This document shows positions 42,379 to 52,461 of a DNA stretch of 64,000 nucleotides, piece after piece. The notes beneath the pieces are model-generated. The model saw nothing but the letters and a program-made list of their open reading frames with translations. It had not been told where the DNA came from and searched no databases. A program made the position numbers and the translations under genes. Position 1 is the first letter of the stretch; each line of letters starts with the position of its first letter. Source of the stretch: a virus; the IMG/VR virus record IMGVR_UViG_3300025898_000005, positions 1 through 64,000 of that record, one strand, 5' to 3'.

Positions 42379-42410
42379 AGCCGGGGTACTTTTGTACCGC
42401 CGGCTTTTTT
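42379..42410 (+). terminator. Rho-independent terminator
   Basis: AGCCGG-GGTAC pairs with GTACC-G-CCGGCT around a TTTT loop, with one bulged G, then a T run. Confidence 0.75.
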
Positions 42411-42439
42411 CTTTGGAAAAAGGAAGTACCTTTATAAGC

Positions 42440-42818
42440 ATGCAGCCACAATCCCTGAATATTAGCCGGGCCGCGCTGGTCAATATCAATATCAATGACT
42501 ATGATCAGATCCCGCTGACACTCACCTATACCGACACAACTGACCCGATGGTACCGGTCCCCATCGATATACGGACATATGCCTTTTCCTTCGATCTGAA
42601 GGCTGGGAATACCAATCCGGTTGTAAAGAATTACCCGCTGGCCCCGGCCGGGTCTTCCGCTTTTCTCTCCGTGACCGGTGCTGATCATAATATCCTGGAT
42701 ATGTCCCTGATGTGGGCGGATATAAAATCCATCATCACCTTCGATGGAGATTATCGCCTGATCCAGCTGGTGACCGATAACCTGGGCAATTCGTTCGTTC
42801 ATGTGATATATACTATCA

Positions 42819-42835
<17 letters not shown>
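42440..42835 (+). CDS. Appendage protein, unknown
   Basis: A 131-aa protein. ATG 42440 follows the promoter-like box TACCTTTA at 42427, which fits a new transcript after the terminator. The sequence is beta-rich ([37 protein letters not shown]) and resembles small Ig-like domains near fibre genes. It overlaps the collagen-like gene by 17 nt, so the two are probably made together. Confidence 0.5.
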
Positions 42836-44603
<1,768 letters not shown>

Positions 44604-44622
44604 TCACTCAAAAAATAAAAAA

Positions 44623-45045
44623 ATGAAGACGTTTTTTGACTTTTATGCCGATGCAGGAAATATAGCTGGCGATGCAACGGATGTATTTGCCGGAAAAGTT
44701 ACAGCCGGGAAAATGCCAGTTTGGGGGGATAAATTACAGGGTAAATATCTTGTAAATTCATCCATCTCCGATTTTTTAATCACTTTGCATCTTGGAAGTA
44801 TTTCCATTGATTTAAGTGGTTTACAATCAGGTGATAATGTTATAGAATTCCTTTTATTTAACAAAAACGGGAATAGTTCTTTATATTTTGGAACTGTTAA
44901 TGGAGGGAATATATTTAAAGGCACCTCTGATCCTTTTGCCAATGATGGAATCGTTAAACTTACTCTTCAGGATACTTCTGGTTCTCCGGCCGACAATACA
45001 GTGGTGGCCAAAATGGGAACTGTCCTTTTCATTCCTGCCGCTTAA
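44623..45045 (+). CDS. Small appendage protein, unknown
   Basis: A 140-aa protein that is A/T-richer than the adjacent fibre. It is strand-rich (FLITLHLGSISIDLSGLQS, VIEFLLFNKNGNSSLYFG) and may form a beta-sandwich attached to the fibre tip. It is the last gene before a perfect hairpin. No signal peptide or known family. The different composition suggests independent acquisition. Confidence 0.5.
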   Translation: MKTFFDFYADAGNIAGDATDVFAGKVTAGKMPVWGDKLQGKYLVNSSISDFLITLHLGSISIDLSGLQSGDNVIEFLLFNKNGNSSLYFGTVNGGNIFKGTSDPFANDGIVKLTLQDTSGSPADNTVVAKMGTVLFIPAA

Positions 45046-45051
45046 TTTAAC

Positions 45052-45084
45052 AAAGGATGGTATGTTCTACGCATACCATCCTTT
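45052..45084. terminator. Bidirectional terminator, perfect 13-bp stem
   Basis: AAAGGATGGTATG pairs with CATACCATCCTTT around a 7-nt loop. It lies between convergent genes and includes the end of the leftward glycosyltransferase gene. Confidence 0.75.
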
Positions 45085-46119
45085 ATCCCACAGGGTATAA
45101 AGATGATCAAAATAATGGTCATAGTGATAAGCCAGTTCGAGCATGGAAAATCTGTCGATTGCGCGATTTCTAATTTTTTCCCCTGGTTTCAGCATCCCAT
45201 TTTCACACCAATGCATTGCTTGAATGAAATCCTTAAAAGAGTGGCAGGTATATCCATCTACACCCGTTTTTATATTCTCCGAAAAGGTTCCCCACGGCGT
45301 GGCGATTACCGGCGTGCCAGATAAAAGGGCTTCCGCCATCACCCCACAAAACGGTTCAATATAGATGGATGGGCATAAAACGGCGACAGCATCCGCCAGC
45401 AGGTTGGCTTTTTGTTCTCCCGATACCATCCCGACATATTCCCCATATCCATCGAACTGGCCAGGACCCGCCACAATTAACCGGGCCCTTATTTTTTCGC
45501 ATGCCTGTTGGGCTATCCGCCATCCTTTCCGATCAGTCAGGCGCCCCATATAAAGGAAATAGTCCCCCTTCTTTTTGGATACATGATATTGGGTATGGTC
45601 AAAGAAGTTGGGGATCACCCGGTCATAGAAGTTGCCATCGGCCCGGTCAGCGGATCCCGCCATCTGGCCATAAACGGTATGCATCCAGGCGTAGGATTCA
45701 AAGACTTTGAATTTTGCGAAGACCCCGGCGTATCCTACCCCGAATTCCACTGCCATCAGGTAGGGCAGTTTTTCGGCCAGGACCTGCTGGCACCGGCCGG
45801 CGATCAGGCAAAGGAAGTCTTTATCCTTCGCCCGAATGGTAATTTCTGCCCATGCTATATGATTCATGCGGACCCAATGATCCGCCTGGGGGTCGAAAGG
45901 AGCATCCAGGTATTCGGCCGGGGACCACCGTTTATAATAGCAGGGGATGAATTCATCACATACCGCCTCATTTTCGGAGGACCCGTAAAGGAAGACCTTA
46001 TGGCCCAGGTCCTTCATCATCTTACAGAACTTTATGACTTTCTGGGTATAAGCACAGCAATTATATTCTGCCGTTGTCTGGGTATGGGGAAGCCCAACTA
46101 TATGAAAAGTGTATTGCAT
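45067..46119 (-). CDS. GT4 family glycosyltransferase
   Basis: A 350-aa leftward protein. The N-terminal domain has HIVGLPHTQTT and a Rossmann pattern. The C-terminal domain shows YFLYMGRLTDRKGWRIA, ARLIVAGPG and the EX7E motif EPFCGVMAEALLSGTPVIAT, typical of GT-B family 4. It probably transfers a sugar from a nucleotide sugar to a surface glycan, or to the Thr-rich collagen-like fibre. It has its own leftward promoter box at 46136-46143 and sits apart from both flanking operons, like a lysogenic-conversion or moron gene. Confidence 0.85.
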   Translation of the reverse strand: MQYTFHIVGLPHTQTTAEYNCCAYTQKVIKFCKMMKDLGHKVFLYGSSENEAVCDEFIPCYYKRWSPAEYLDAPFDPQADHWVRMNHIAWAEITIRAKDKDFLCLIAGRCQQVLAEKLPYLMAVEFGVGYAGVFAKFKVFESYAWMHTVYGQMAGSADRADGNFYDRVIPNFFDHTQYHVSKKKGDYFLYMGRLTDRKGWRIAQQACEKIRARLIVAGPGQFDGYGEYVGMVSGEQKANLLADAVAVLCPSIYIEPFCGVMAEALLSGTPVIATPWGTFSENIKTGVDGYTCHSFKDFIQAMHWCENGMLKPGEKIRNRAIDRFSMLELAYHYDHYFDHLYTLWDKGWYA

Positions 46120-46135
46120 ATTGATTTATTTTTTA

Positions 46136-46143
46136 CAAAAGTA
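46136..46143 (-). promoter_or_regulatory. Leftward -7 promoter element
   Basis: The minus strand reads TACTTTTG, an exact TAnnTTTG match, 17 nt upstream of the GT4 start codon. Confidence 0.5.
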
Positions 46144-46144
46144 C

Positions 46145-46178
46145 TTTAAAATAAATTAGGATGTTTAAAATAAATTAG
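46145..46178. repeat. Direct repeat between divergent promoters
   Basis: TTTAAAATAAATTAG occurs at 46145-46159 and again at 46164-46178, a period of 19 nt. The pair lies exactly between two outward-facing -7 boxes. Confidence 0.65.
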
Positions 46179-46186
46179 TATCTTTG
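46179..46186 (+). promoter_or_regulatory. Rightward -7 promoter element
   Basis: TATCTTTG is an exact TAnnTTTG match 30 nt before ATG 46216. It probably starts the long early operon. Confidence 0.55.
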
Positions 46187-46215
46187 AATATCGTTTAACA
46201 CTTAAAAACATATTT

Positions 46216-46917
46216 ATGAAAAAAGCAACCGAAGCCGATCTGCAAGTATCGGCCATCAAAACGAAGGAATCCATCGCTATCTTCTTGTATTTCTGCATGA
46301 CAGAATTTAATCTTAGTCTGGATATGGATTTAGACTTCGCTGATTATGTGGACAAAAACGGCGACCCGGCTATTAAGACAGCCGCTTCCATCGAAGAACT
46401 GAATATATTGATGGATACCTGCCATGATCTTTGCGATGCAAAGGGCTGGGATATCGCCGAAATCGCACTGACAGTAAAGCATGTCATTTTTCTGGAAGAA
46501 TTTGGTGAGAAATGGGAAGCCGCTACCGATAAGGAAAATAATGATGCTGAAGTGGACCGCCTTACCGAAGAATATCAGAAATATTTGGCTCTTTACGGTC
46601 TTCCGCAAATGTCTGCCGATGAACTACTTGCCAATCTGGAAAGGGATTTAAGCCGGGATGTGACGCTGGAACAGTTCAGGGCCGATAAGAAAATACTGAA
46701 TGACAAGGTTTTGATCAGATCATTTTTCACGGAACAGGATGGGGATGAAGAATATGCGAAAGATCAGGCGCAAAGGATATACGCCCTGCATGTTTATGGA
46801 GGTTCCTATTATATTCAGGAATATGATCCCGGCAAGTTCTGTACCACCATCGAAAATAATTGCCCCGAAGGACCGCTGGAAGAACTAGAAGAGGCCTTAT
46901 ATAATTTCGCTTTTTAA
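46216..46917 (+). CDS. First gene of early operon, unknown
   Basis: A 233-aa acidic helical protein. Charged helices alternate (EELNILMDTCHDLCDAKGWD, RLTEEYQKYLALYGL), and the C-terminal half has QRIYALHVYGGSYYIQEYD. No motif is recognised. As the first gene behind the strongest promoter-like box it is probably expressed at once after infection, so a host-takeover role is plausible but unproven. Confidence 0.55.
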   Translation: MKKATEADLQVSAIKTKESIAIFLYFCMTEFNLSLDMDLDFADYVDKNGDPAIKTAASIEELNILMDTCHDLCDAKGWDIAEIALTVKHVIFLEEFGEKWEAATDKENNDAEVDRLTEEYQKYLALYGLPQMSADELLANLERDLSRDVTLEQFRADKKILNDKVLIRSFFTEQDGDEEYAKDQAQRIYALHVYGGSYYIQEYDPGKFCTTIENNCPEGPLEELEEALYNFAF

Positions 46918-47177
46918 ATAACTGCCTGGAATCTGCCGCGCACCATTACTGCAAGGCCCCACAGTTCCGCCGCCCCGCCCCAACAAGGCGGGGTTTGGTG
47001 GCAGAATCCGCAGTGTAGGGCGCCGGACGGGATTGGGATCACAGGAAAAACCTGCCCAACGAAAGCCGGAGAACGCTATCGAAGGCGGCAACAAGCTGGA
47101 CAGCCGGTACTATATTCCGAAGTAGGGGACGCCCGAAAAAGAAGATGGACCGGCCAAAGGCGGCAAAAGACGTTAAT
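46918..47177 (+). other. GC-rich gap with weak hairpin and no clear gene
   Basis: 260 nt without a convincing ORF. A hairpin CCCCGCC/GGCGGGG lies at 46973-46993 with only TTT after it. One frame is stop-free from 46919 to 47122 but has no ATG or GTG; from TTG 47033 it would give a 30-aa peptide ending RYYIPK (stop at 47123-47125). It may be a decayed gene, a leader or an unknown RNA. Confidence 0.3.
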
Positions 47178-47411
47178 ATGGCAAATAAGGACGGTAAAGG
47201 CGGCGCGGTGATGGTAGCCGACACTATTTATGATGATGTCAAAACCCATCTGGAAGAGACGGGCGGCGCCATCGGAAAGTTTTTCGCACAGGCGGCAAAG
47301 GACAAGATGGCGATCATCAAAGCTCCCCCCGAACTTCGGGGCCGTATCGAAGAACTGGTAAAGGAAGCGCGGGCGCTCTTGGAATCCGGCCCAGCTATTG
47401 CACAGGAATAA
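47178..47411 (+). CDS. Small helical protein
   Basis: A 77-aa protein from ATG 47178 (gttaatATGGC); an in-frame ATG at 47145 would add MDRPKAAKDVN. It is charged and helical (DVKTHLEETGGAIGKFFAQA, ELRGRIEELVKEARALLE), consistent with a small adaptor. No family recognised. Confidence 0.5.
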   Translation: MANKDGKGGAVMVADTIYDDVKTHLEETGGAIGKFFAQAAKDKMAIIKAPPELRGRIEELVKEARALLESGPAIAQE

Positions 47412-47424
47412 AAAACTGCAGGAT

Positions 47425-47718
47425 ATGGAATGTTTAACTTTTCACGGTATCGATGATGCCGTTCAAATCGATGCATCTGAATGGATGCTGCGTTTTACAC
47501 AGGCCTTTGCTTTTCCGCTTCTTTTGGCTAACTTGTCTGAAGGAGCCCGGGAATGCCGGTTCATTATCAACGACCATACGAAGGGCGAAGCCTACTTCGC
47601 CAGGGCAAAGCGGATCATTGCCTGCCTTCGGATGCCGTTGGAACCCATCCTGAAGGTGGACAAGGTAGGAGGGCTCACTTACCAGACCCGCCTGATCGTT
47701 AAATATACTGGCCAATGA
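47425..47718 (+). CDS. Hypothetical protein
   Basis: A 97-aa protein from ATG 47425. Mixed alpha/beta content (SEWMLRFTQAFAFPLLLANL, YFARAKRIIACLRMPLEPIL). No signal peptide is apparent, although the hydrophobic run could be a buried helix. It overlaps the next small gene as ATGA. Function unknown. Confidence 0.5.
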   Translation: MECLTFHGIDDAVQIDASEWMLRFTQAFAFPLLLANLSEGARECRFIINDHTKGEAYFARAKRIIACLRMPLEPILKVDKVGGLTYQTRLIVKYTGQ

Positions 47719-47882
47719 GGACCCGCCAGTCACCGCCCCGGGAATATGCCGGCCTTCCGAATATGGTTTTCGTGAAGGTGGTCAGGGATTACAGCATCCC
47801 CAAAGGAATTGCCTTTCTGACCTGTTCCCAGCAATGGGTATGTTTCAGGGCCTATATCGATATCGCCAAGCAACTGAACTAA
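47715..47882 (+). CDS. Small hypothetical protein, 55 aa
   Basis: ATG 47715 overlaps the preceding stop (ATGA). The product is basic at the start (MRTRQSPPREYAG) and strand-rich after (NMVFVKVVRDYSIPKGIAF), ending in a helix. The coupled start argues that it is translated. Not recognised. Confidence 0.5.
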   Translation: MRTRQSPPREYAGLPNMVFVKVVRDYSIPKGIAFLTCSQQWVCFRAYIDIAKQLN

Positions 47883-47905
47883 TTATAAACCCTAAACATC
47901 TATTT

Positions 47906-48040
47906 ATGGAATCGCTCATTTTTTGGGGGCTTTGTGCCAGCGCCTACATAGTGGCGGCAATCCCTTTCGTCTGCAGTTATATCGGTAAACGCCGGAATGG
48001 TAAACTGCACCGGCATCAAAAGACTTTTTTCATTAAATAA
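47906..48040 (+). CDS. Membrane micro-protein, 44 aa
   Basis: From ATG 47906 (catctatttATGG), one membrane helix (LIFWGLCASAYIVAAIPFVC) followed by a strongly basic tail (KRRNGKLHRHQK). It could be a small inner-membrane protein of the early operon. An in-frame ATG at 47834 lies in the preceding gene. Confidence 0.5.
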   Translation: MESLIFWGLCASAYIVAAIPFVCSYIGKRRNGKLHRHQKTFFIK

Positions 48041-48076
48041 ATTTTGTTTTTTTTCATAAGTGTTAAAATCGCAATG

Positions 48077-48109
48077 GGACCATTTCTATGGTCCTAACGT
48101 TTTTTTTTT
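48077..48109 (+). terminator. Rho-independent terminator
   Basis: GGACCAT pairs with ATGGTCC around a TTCT loop; TAACG and a long T run follow. Confidence 0.7.
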
Positions 48110-48148
48110 AATTATTTTACCTTATAGTTGTCAACAAACCATTATTAT

Positions 48149-48283
48149 ATGACAGATTTATTTATTTTTGAACGCAACGAACTGGACCGGGAGAACTGGA
48201 CGGCGGCTTTGGCGTTTAACCCTGGTCCGGATGAAGAAGAGGATGATGACGAATTCGGCCTGGATGATGATGACGAAGATTAA
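48149..48283 (+). CDS. Highly acidic micro-protein, 44 aa
   Basis: ATG 48149 has the usual tattatATGAC leader. The protein has about 20 Asp or Glu in 44 residues (last 18: DEEEDDDEFGLDDDDED-type). It is isolated between a terminator and a perfect inverted repeat, so it is probably a separate unit. Such acidic small proteins may act as DNA mimics against restriction or nucleoid proteins (as Ocr or Arn do), but no homology is claimed. Confidence 0.5.
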   Translation: MTDLFIFERNELDRENWTAALAFNPGPDEEEDDDEFGLDDDDED

Positions 48284-48288
48284 AAATC

Positions 48289-48319
48289 AATAGCCGGTAA
48301 TAATCAGTTACCGGCTATT
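48289..48319. repeat. Perfect inverted repeat, 12-bp arms
   Basis: AATAGCCGGTAA and TTACCGGCTATT are separated by TAATCAG. There is no T run, so it may be an attenuator, an RNA-stability stem or a protein-binding dyad in front of recT. Confidence 0.6.
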
Positions 48320-48348
48320 AAGAAATGAAGCATTAAAAACCAATCAAT

Positions 48349-49293
48349 ATGTCTGAAGCAAATCTACCTAAAAGGCAGGAAATTATCCAAATGATTATGG
48401 ATACCCCGCCTGCCCAAATCGCTTCCCTTCCATTCGTGAAGGCGAAATTCATCGAAAATTATAATGCCTGCAACCGGTCGCCGGATGGCAAACCCGGGAC
48501 CGAAGGGGAAATGATGTACCACCGGCAGCAGATTCACTTCGTTCAGATCATCATGGCAGATGATAAGACCGGGGCGGCACTACGGGGCTGCAATCCTTTT
48601 TCCCTTTATGCCTGTTTTGCAACGGCGGCAGCCAATGGTTACAGCCTGGACCCGGCCGATAATGTGGTATACATGATCCCGAAGGGAGGGAAGGCATGTC
48701 TATGGCGCCAGGCGGGTGCCCACGTTCATCGCCTGATCCGTACCAATCAGATACGGCATGCTGAACAGGTACAGCTGGTGTACCAAGGGGATGCATTCCG
48801 GGTATCGAAAGGTGCAGTCCTCACCCATGAAAGCAATTTTGCCGGGGAAAAGATCATTGCCGCTTATCAGGAATTTGTCCTGCCAGATGGGAAAAGCCGA
48901 TATTTCATATATCAGCCTTCCGATTGGACTGCATGGCGTAGTAAATCCGATATGCCGAATGGGCCTAACTGGAATTCTGGTCCGCTGGGTCAGCCTGATC
49001 CCGGGTTCCTTCGGACAAAGATCACCAAGCATGCCTGCATGGAAAAGGTCTGGGCAACCGGCATGAATCCCATCCAGGTCGAAACCTTTGAAGATGTGGA
49101 GATTGAAAGCGATGCCCTGATTGTCGGCGCTCCGGTACTTAGTGAAATCTATTCGGAAAAGATCACGGCGCCCGATCAAAAGAAATCGCCGGAGAAAGAA
49201 CCTGCACCTGCGGGCATTGGGTCTACTATGACCACGCCCCGGGCCCAGGAAAAAAAGACGGAAGAGCCTGATGGCGACAATGAGGATTTTTAA
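48349..49293 (+). CDS. recT: RecT-family single-strand annealing protein
   Basis: A 314-aa protein. The core LRGCNPFSLYACFATAAANGYSLDP, then VVYMIPKGGKACLWRQAGAH and HVHRLIRTNQIR, is the RecT signature. TKHACMEKVWAT near residue 225 agrees. The C-terminal 55 residues are disordered and acidic, ending in DNEDF, similar in style to an SSB tip. It anneals complementary single strands in phage recombination, paired with the RecE-like nuclease at 50946. Confidence 0.88.
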   Translation: MSEANLPKRQEIIQMIMDTPPAQIASLPFVKAKFIENYNACNRSPDGKPGTEGEMMYHRQQIHFVQIIMADDKTGAALRGCNPFSLYACFATAAANGYSLDPADNVVYMIPKGGKACLWRQAGAHVHRLIRTNQIRHAEQVQLVYQGDAFRVSKGAVLTHESNFAGEKIIAAYQEFVLPDGKSRYFIYQPSDWTAWRSKSDMPNGPNWNSGPLGQPDPGFLRTKITKHACMEKVWATGMNPIQVETFEDVEIESDALIVGAPVLSEIYSEKITAPDQKKSPEKEPAPAGIGSTMTTPRAQEKKTEEPDGDNEDF

Positions 49294-49322
49294 CCATTCC
49301 CTTCACCTTTCAATTTTAAATA

Positions 49323-50936
49323 ATGCTCTCTCTACAAGAAAAAGTTAACCGCCTTTCCATCATCGGCGTGGAATGGATGGGCGCCGAAGTGCAGTATGTC
49401 ATCCAGAATAATTACGAATACCTCCCGGAAATTGAGGATATGACCGATGATGACTTCGAAAAGTTCATTTCCGATCTGGCCCCCCGGATGCCGACTGTTA
49501 TCGATAAATCCCTGGAAGTGGTGAAATCTGGTTCGAAGCTCCTGCGGGAACATGAACGGATCAGTAGCAGGGCGATGGCGGTCGGCCGGAAGATTAAGGA
49601 CGATGCCGATGCCGCCTATGCCATTGAAGATCCTAAACTTCGCTTTGAGGCCTTGGCAAAGGTGGATGAACGGGCCAATAAGTTTCTGGTCAACTGCCGG
49701 ACGCGCTCCACCGAAATGAAAGAAGCCCGGAGCGCCGTCACCCAGGTTTGTTCCAGGATCGTTACTATGTTCACAGAACTGGAAAATCCGCTGGACAATA
49801 AAACCGGCCCCATCCCGAAGTCCATCCAGGAATTCCGCAACCGGTATGCGAAGGACTTGGTGGTGGAACAGGAACGCATAAAAAAGGAAGCCAAACTGGC
49901 GGCCGACAAAAAGATTGAAGCGGTGGATCTTCGGGCCTGGGTGAAGAATGCCATCGGGCAGGCCTTGGTAAACTATAAGGCTGCCAGGAAATTGGCCTGG
50001 ACGGAATCCTTCAATGCCATCACCTTGGATAATTATGAAGACAAGAAGGTAAAGATGGATGCCGTCAATACTGCCTTCCCTGCAGCGAAACTTCGGGAAC
50101 TGATCATTATGAAGCCACCCTACCCTGTTATAAAATATCTCACTCCCGAAGAAAACAACGCCATCATCAATGAAGAATGGGATGTCTATGACTTTTTCAC
50201 CTTCTATACGGAGTATGGGCAGGAGATGTCCGACCTGAAAAAGGATCTGCAGGACAAACTTCCCAGCAAACTGGCCGAACTGCAGGAGGCAAAACGGATA
50301 TCCGACAAGGCGGAAGAAGACCGGCTGGCCCTCATAGAATCTAATCGGATAGCGGAAGAGAACCGGCAGGCCGCCCTGCTGAAGGCAAAGGGGGAAAAGG
50401 AAAAAGAACGTCTTCGCCGTCTGGGGATTCAGCAACGCTGGGATGAACGCAAACGCCTGAACAAAATCCAGGCCGATGCTGATAAAGAAGCCGCCCGGCT
50501 CTTAAAGGAGAAAGAAACCCGGGAACAGGAACAGGCCCAACAATTGAAAAGTGAACAGGAAGCCGCCCAGACCAAAATATCCAGCGCCGCCGAATTGGGC
50601 CGGCAGGCGGGGCATACTGCCACCCTTTTTGAAGAAATGTCCGCCACCGCCTCTTCCGGAAATGCCCCATCGGCTAAGAATGGTTTTGAAATAAAGGTGA
50701 AGAGCCCGGCCGGCTGGGTAGAAATATTCGGCTTTTGGATGCAGCGGGAAGGGATGATGCTGATGCCGGACGATCTGGAGAAGAAAAGCCTGGGTCAGAT
50801 GAAGAAGGCGGTGGAAGCCATCGCCGCCAAAGCCCAAAAGAATGGTAAAATAGATCAGATTGTCAGTGAGCATCTTATCTATGAAACGAAGATTACAGCC
50901 CGTAATGTGCGGGAAAAAGACGAAAAAACCGCATAA
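49323..50936 (+). CDS. Long coiled-coil protein between RecT and RecE-like
   Basis: A 537-aa protein. Helical throughout: the N-terminal region (WMGAEVQYVIQNNYEYLPEI), a middle with YDFFTFYTEYGQEMSDLKK, a highly charged coiled coil (about 310-420), and a C-terminal domain (about 450-537) with WVEIFGFWMQREGMMLMPDD. No ATPase or nuclease motif is visible. Its location inside the recombination pair suggests a mediator, a clamp or an inhibitor of host RecBCD/AddAB. Unknown family. Confidence 0.6.
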   Translation: MLSLQEKVNRLSIIGVEWMGAEVQYVIQNNYEYLPEIEDMTDDDFEKFISDLAPRMPTVIDKSLEVVKSGSKLLREHERISSRAMAVGRKIKDDADAAYAIEDPKLRFEALAKVDERANKFLVNCRTRSTEMKEARSAVTQVCSRIVTMFTELENPLDNKTGPIPKSIQEFRNRYAKDLVVEQERIKKEAKLAADKKIEAVDLRAWVKNAIGQALVNYKAARKLAWTESFNAITLDNYEDKKVKMDAVNTAFPAAKLRELIIMKPPYPVIKYLTPEENNAIINEEWDVYDFFTFYTEYGQEMSDLKKDLQDKLPSKLAELQEAKRISDKAEEDRLALIESNRIAEENRQAALLKAKGEKEKERLRRLGIQQRWDERKRLNKIQADADKEAARLLKEKETREQEQAQQLKSEQEAAQTKISSAAELGRQAGHTATLFEEMSATASSGNAPSAKNGFEIKVKSPAGWVEIFGFWMQREGMMLMPDDLEKKSLGQMKKAVEAIAAKAQKNGKIDQIVSEHLIYETKITARNVREKDEKTA

Positions 50937-50945
50937 ATTACAGTT

Positions 50946-51629
50946 ATGGAATGGGTGAAGGATCCATATTATTCCCTGCCGGAATGCAGCAATTCAGACC
51001 TTTCCTGGATGCTATCCTTTTTTGAACCGGAGGATTTGAAATATGACAAGGAAAAGGCCTACGCCGCCGGGACCTTGCTGGATTGCTGCATTACGGAAGC
51101 CCACAAGGTGAACTATTTTAAACATACTTGTGCTGGGAATCAATATACAAAGGAGGATTTCGACCGGACGGCGAAGATGAAGGCTTCCTTTTGGCGGGAC
51201 CCATACTGCCGGATGCTGGCAGAAAACAGCGATATGCAAAAGATCACCCGCTGCCAAGACTTCAAAATAACCTATGATGGTCTGACCTTTGTGCTGCCTT
51301 TCCGGATTAAATGGGATCTTTACGCATGGCACACGATCAACCAGGGCGGCGATATCAAAAGTACCACAGCTAAGACATGGGCTGAATTTCTGGCTGCCTG
51401 TAAGCACTTTCAATATTTCCGCCAGCGGGCCCTTTATATGGATGTGGAGAGTGCCGCCCTGGGCCGATCCATCGATACGGATACCCTGATTGGGATCAGC
51501 AAGGTGAACTACCAGGTTTTCAAAGTTCCCATTGTCCGGGGCGGCGAATTGTACAATATCGGCCGGGAGCAATACAGCCGCCTGGGCTTCCAGTATGCAT
51601 CACTATTTGGTAACATTAAAGCAGCATAA
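50946..51629 (+). CDS. RecE-like PD-(D/E)XK exonuclease
   Basis: A 227-aa protein. The segments AYAAGTLLDCCITEAHK and WDLYAWHTINQGGDIKSTTA (about 125-141; D...DIK with Lys) fit the RecE/YqaJ-type nuclease core. YFRQRALYMD and YNIGREQYSRLG follow as in phage exonuclease VIII relatives (PDDEXK_12/DUF3799-like). It resects double-strand ends for RecT. It is shorter than full RecE but of normal length for the catalytic domain. Confidence 0.75.
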   Translation: MEWVKDPYYSLPECSNSDLSWMLSFFEPEDLKYDKEKAYAAGTLLDCCITEAHKVNYFKHTCAGNQYTKEDFDRTAKMKASFWRDPYCRMLAENSDMQKITRCQDFKITYDGLTFVLPFRIKWDLYAWHTINQGGDIKSTTAKTWAEFLAACKHFQYFRQRALYMDVESAALGRSIDTDTLIGISKVNYQVFKVPIVRGGELYNIGREQYSRLGFQYASLFGNIKAA

Positions 51630-51639
51630 TATATCAACC

Positions 51640-52461
51640 ATGAACGATCAACTAGGAATACCCAAACAAGAGATACCGGCCGACTTTAAGAAATGGGCTG
51701 GACAATTAGCTATTAAGACTGCTAAAGAACAGGAGTTTAATTTCGGGCATAGTCGAATAGCTCATGTAGACGGATTTATCGAAGGAGCAATTAACACCTA
51801 CCGTCATCTCCACTCCCAGCCCCCTTCTCATATACGCCTTCCTGATGGTTCATTTGCGGGTCCAGCATCATATCTTCTTCAAAAAAGGCTAAATGAGTTA
51901 TACAACGGATTCAATATAACAATGTTAGGGGAAAACGAATCCCGCCTGCGTAAGTTTATCAATGGACTGGTCAAAGATTTCGAAGAGTTGGATCAGAAAT
52001 CCGTTTTCTCTATAGAAGAGACCGACCCTTGGTTTATTTTAAAGTATGTAAAAATAGTTTTAGAGCGCGGCTTTCCTCTCAAAGATGTTATTGAACTGAT
52101 CCGGAAAAAGCTACATCAACATTCGAAAGTAACCCAGGAAGAGACAAAAAAATTAGATAGGAAGGAATATGAAAACTGGATAAGAAATACAATTCAGGAC
52201 GTATTTTCCCCAGGCAACAATGATTATTTAATCGAAAGGTTGGCATTTGAATTTGATGCCCATGTCAGTGCTGTATATGAAGGTGCTGAAGAATGGGAAA
52301 GTAAATATCTGGAATCGAATGCTAAAATTACTATCCTTACCCAGCAGCGTGATCAGGCCCGGGAAAGCCTTCAAAAGATGATCGATGTAGCCGATCAATA
52401 TAAAAAAACGATAGAAGAACTTTCTGGCACTCCCAGAAAACCAGGAGGGCCCGTATCATGA
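51640..52461 (+). CDS. Hypothetical protein, A/T-rich
   Basis: A 273-aa protein from ATG 51640 (atcaaccATGAACG). Codon use is clearly A/T-richer than neighbours, suggesting recent gain. Helical N-terminal domain (FKKWAGQLAIKTAKEQEFNF), a middle with WFILKYVKIVLERGFPLKDV, and a C-terminal coiled coil (ILTQQRDQARESLQKMIDVA). No enzyme motif is seen. It overlaps the next gene by 4 nt. Confidence 0.5.
   Translation: MNDQLGIPKQEIPADFKKWAGQLAIKTAKEQEFNFGHSRIAHVDGFIEGAINTYRHLHSQPPSHIRLPDGSFAGPASYLLQKRLNELYNGFNITMLGENESRLRKFINGLVKDFEELDQKSVFSIEETDPWFILKYVKIVLERGFPLKDVIELIRKKLHQHSKVTQEETKKLDRKEYENWIRNTIQDVFSPGNNDYLIERLAFEFDAHVSAVYEGAEEWESKYLESNAKITILTQQRDQARESLQKMIDVADQYKKTIEELSGTPRKPGGPVS

Noticed and set aside
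46919-47122. Stop-free frame without a start before 47178
   Set aside because: No ATG or GTG, no motif, and two other frames also show open stretches in this GC-rich segment. It is reported only as an unexplained gap.
49332-50435. Minus-strand ORF of 367 codons opposite the coiled-coil gene
   Set aside because: It has low-complexity Phe/Leu/Gly content, as expected from the reverse of Lys/Glu-rich codons, and no start context.
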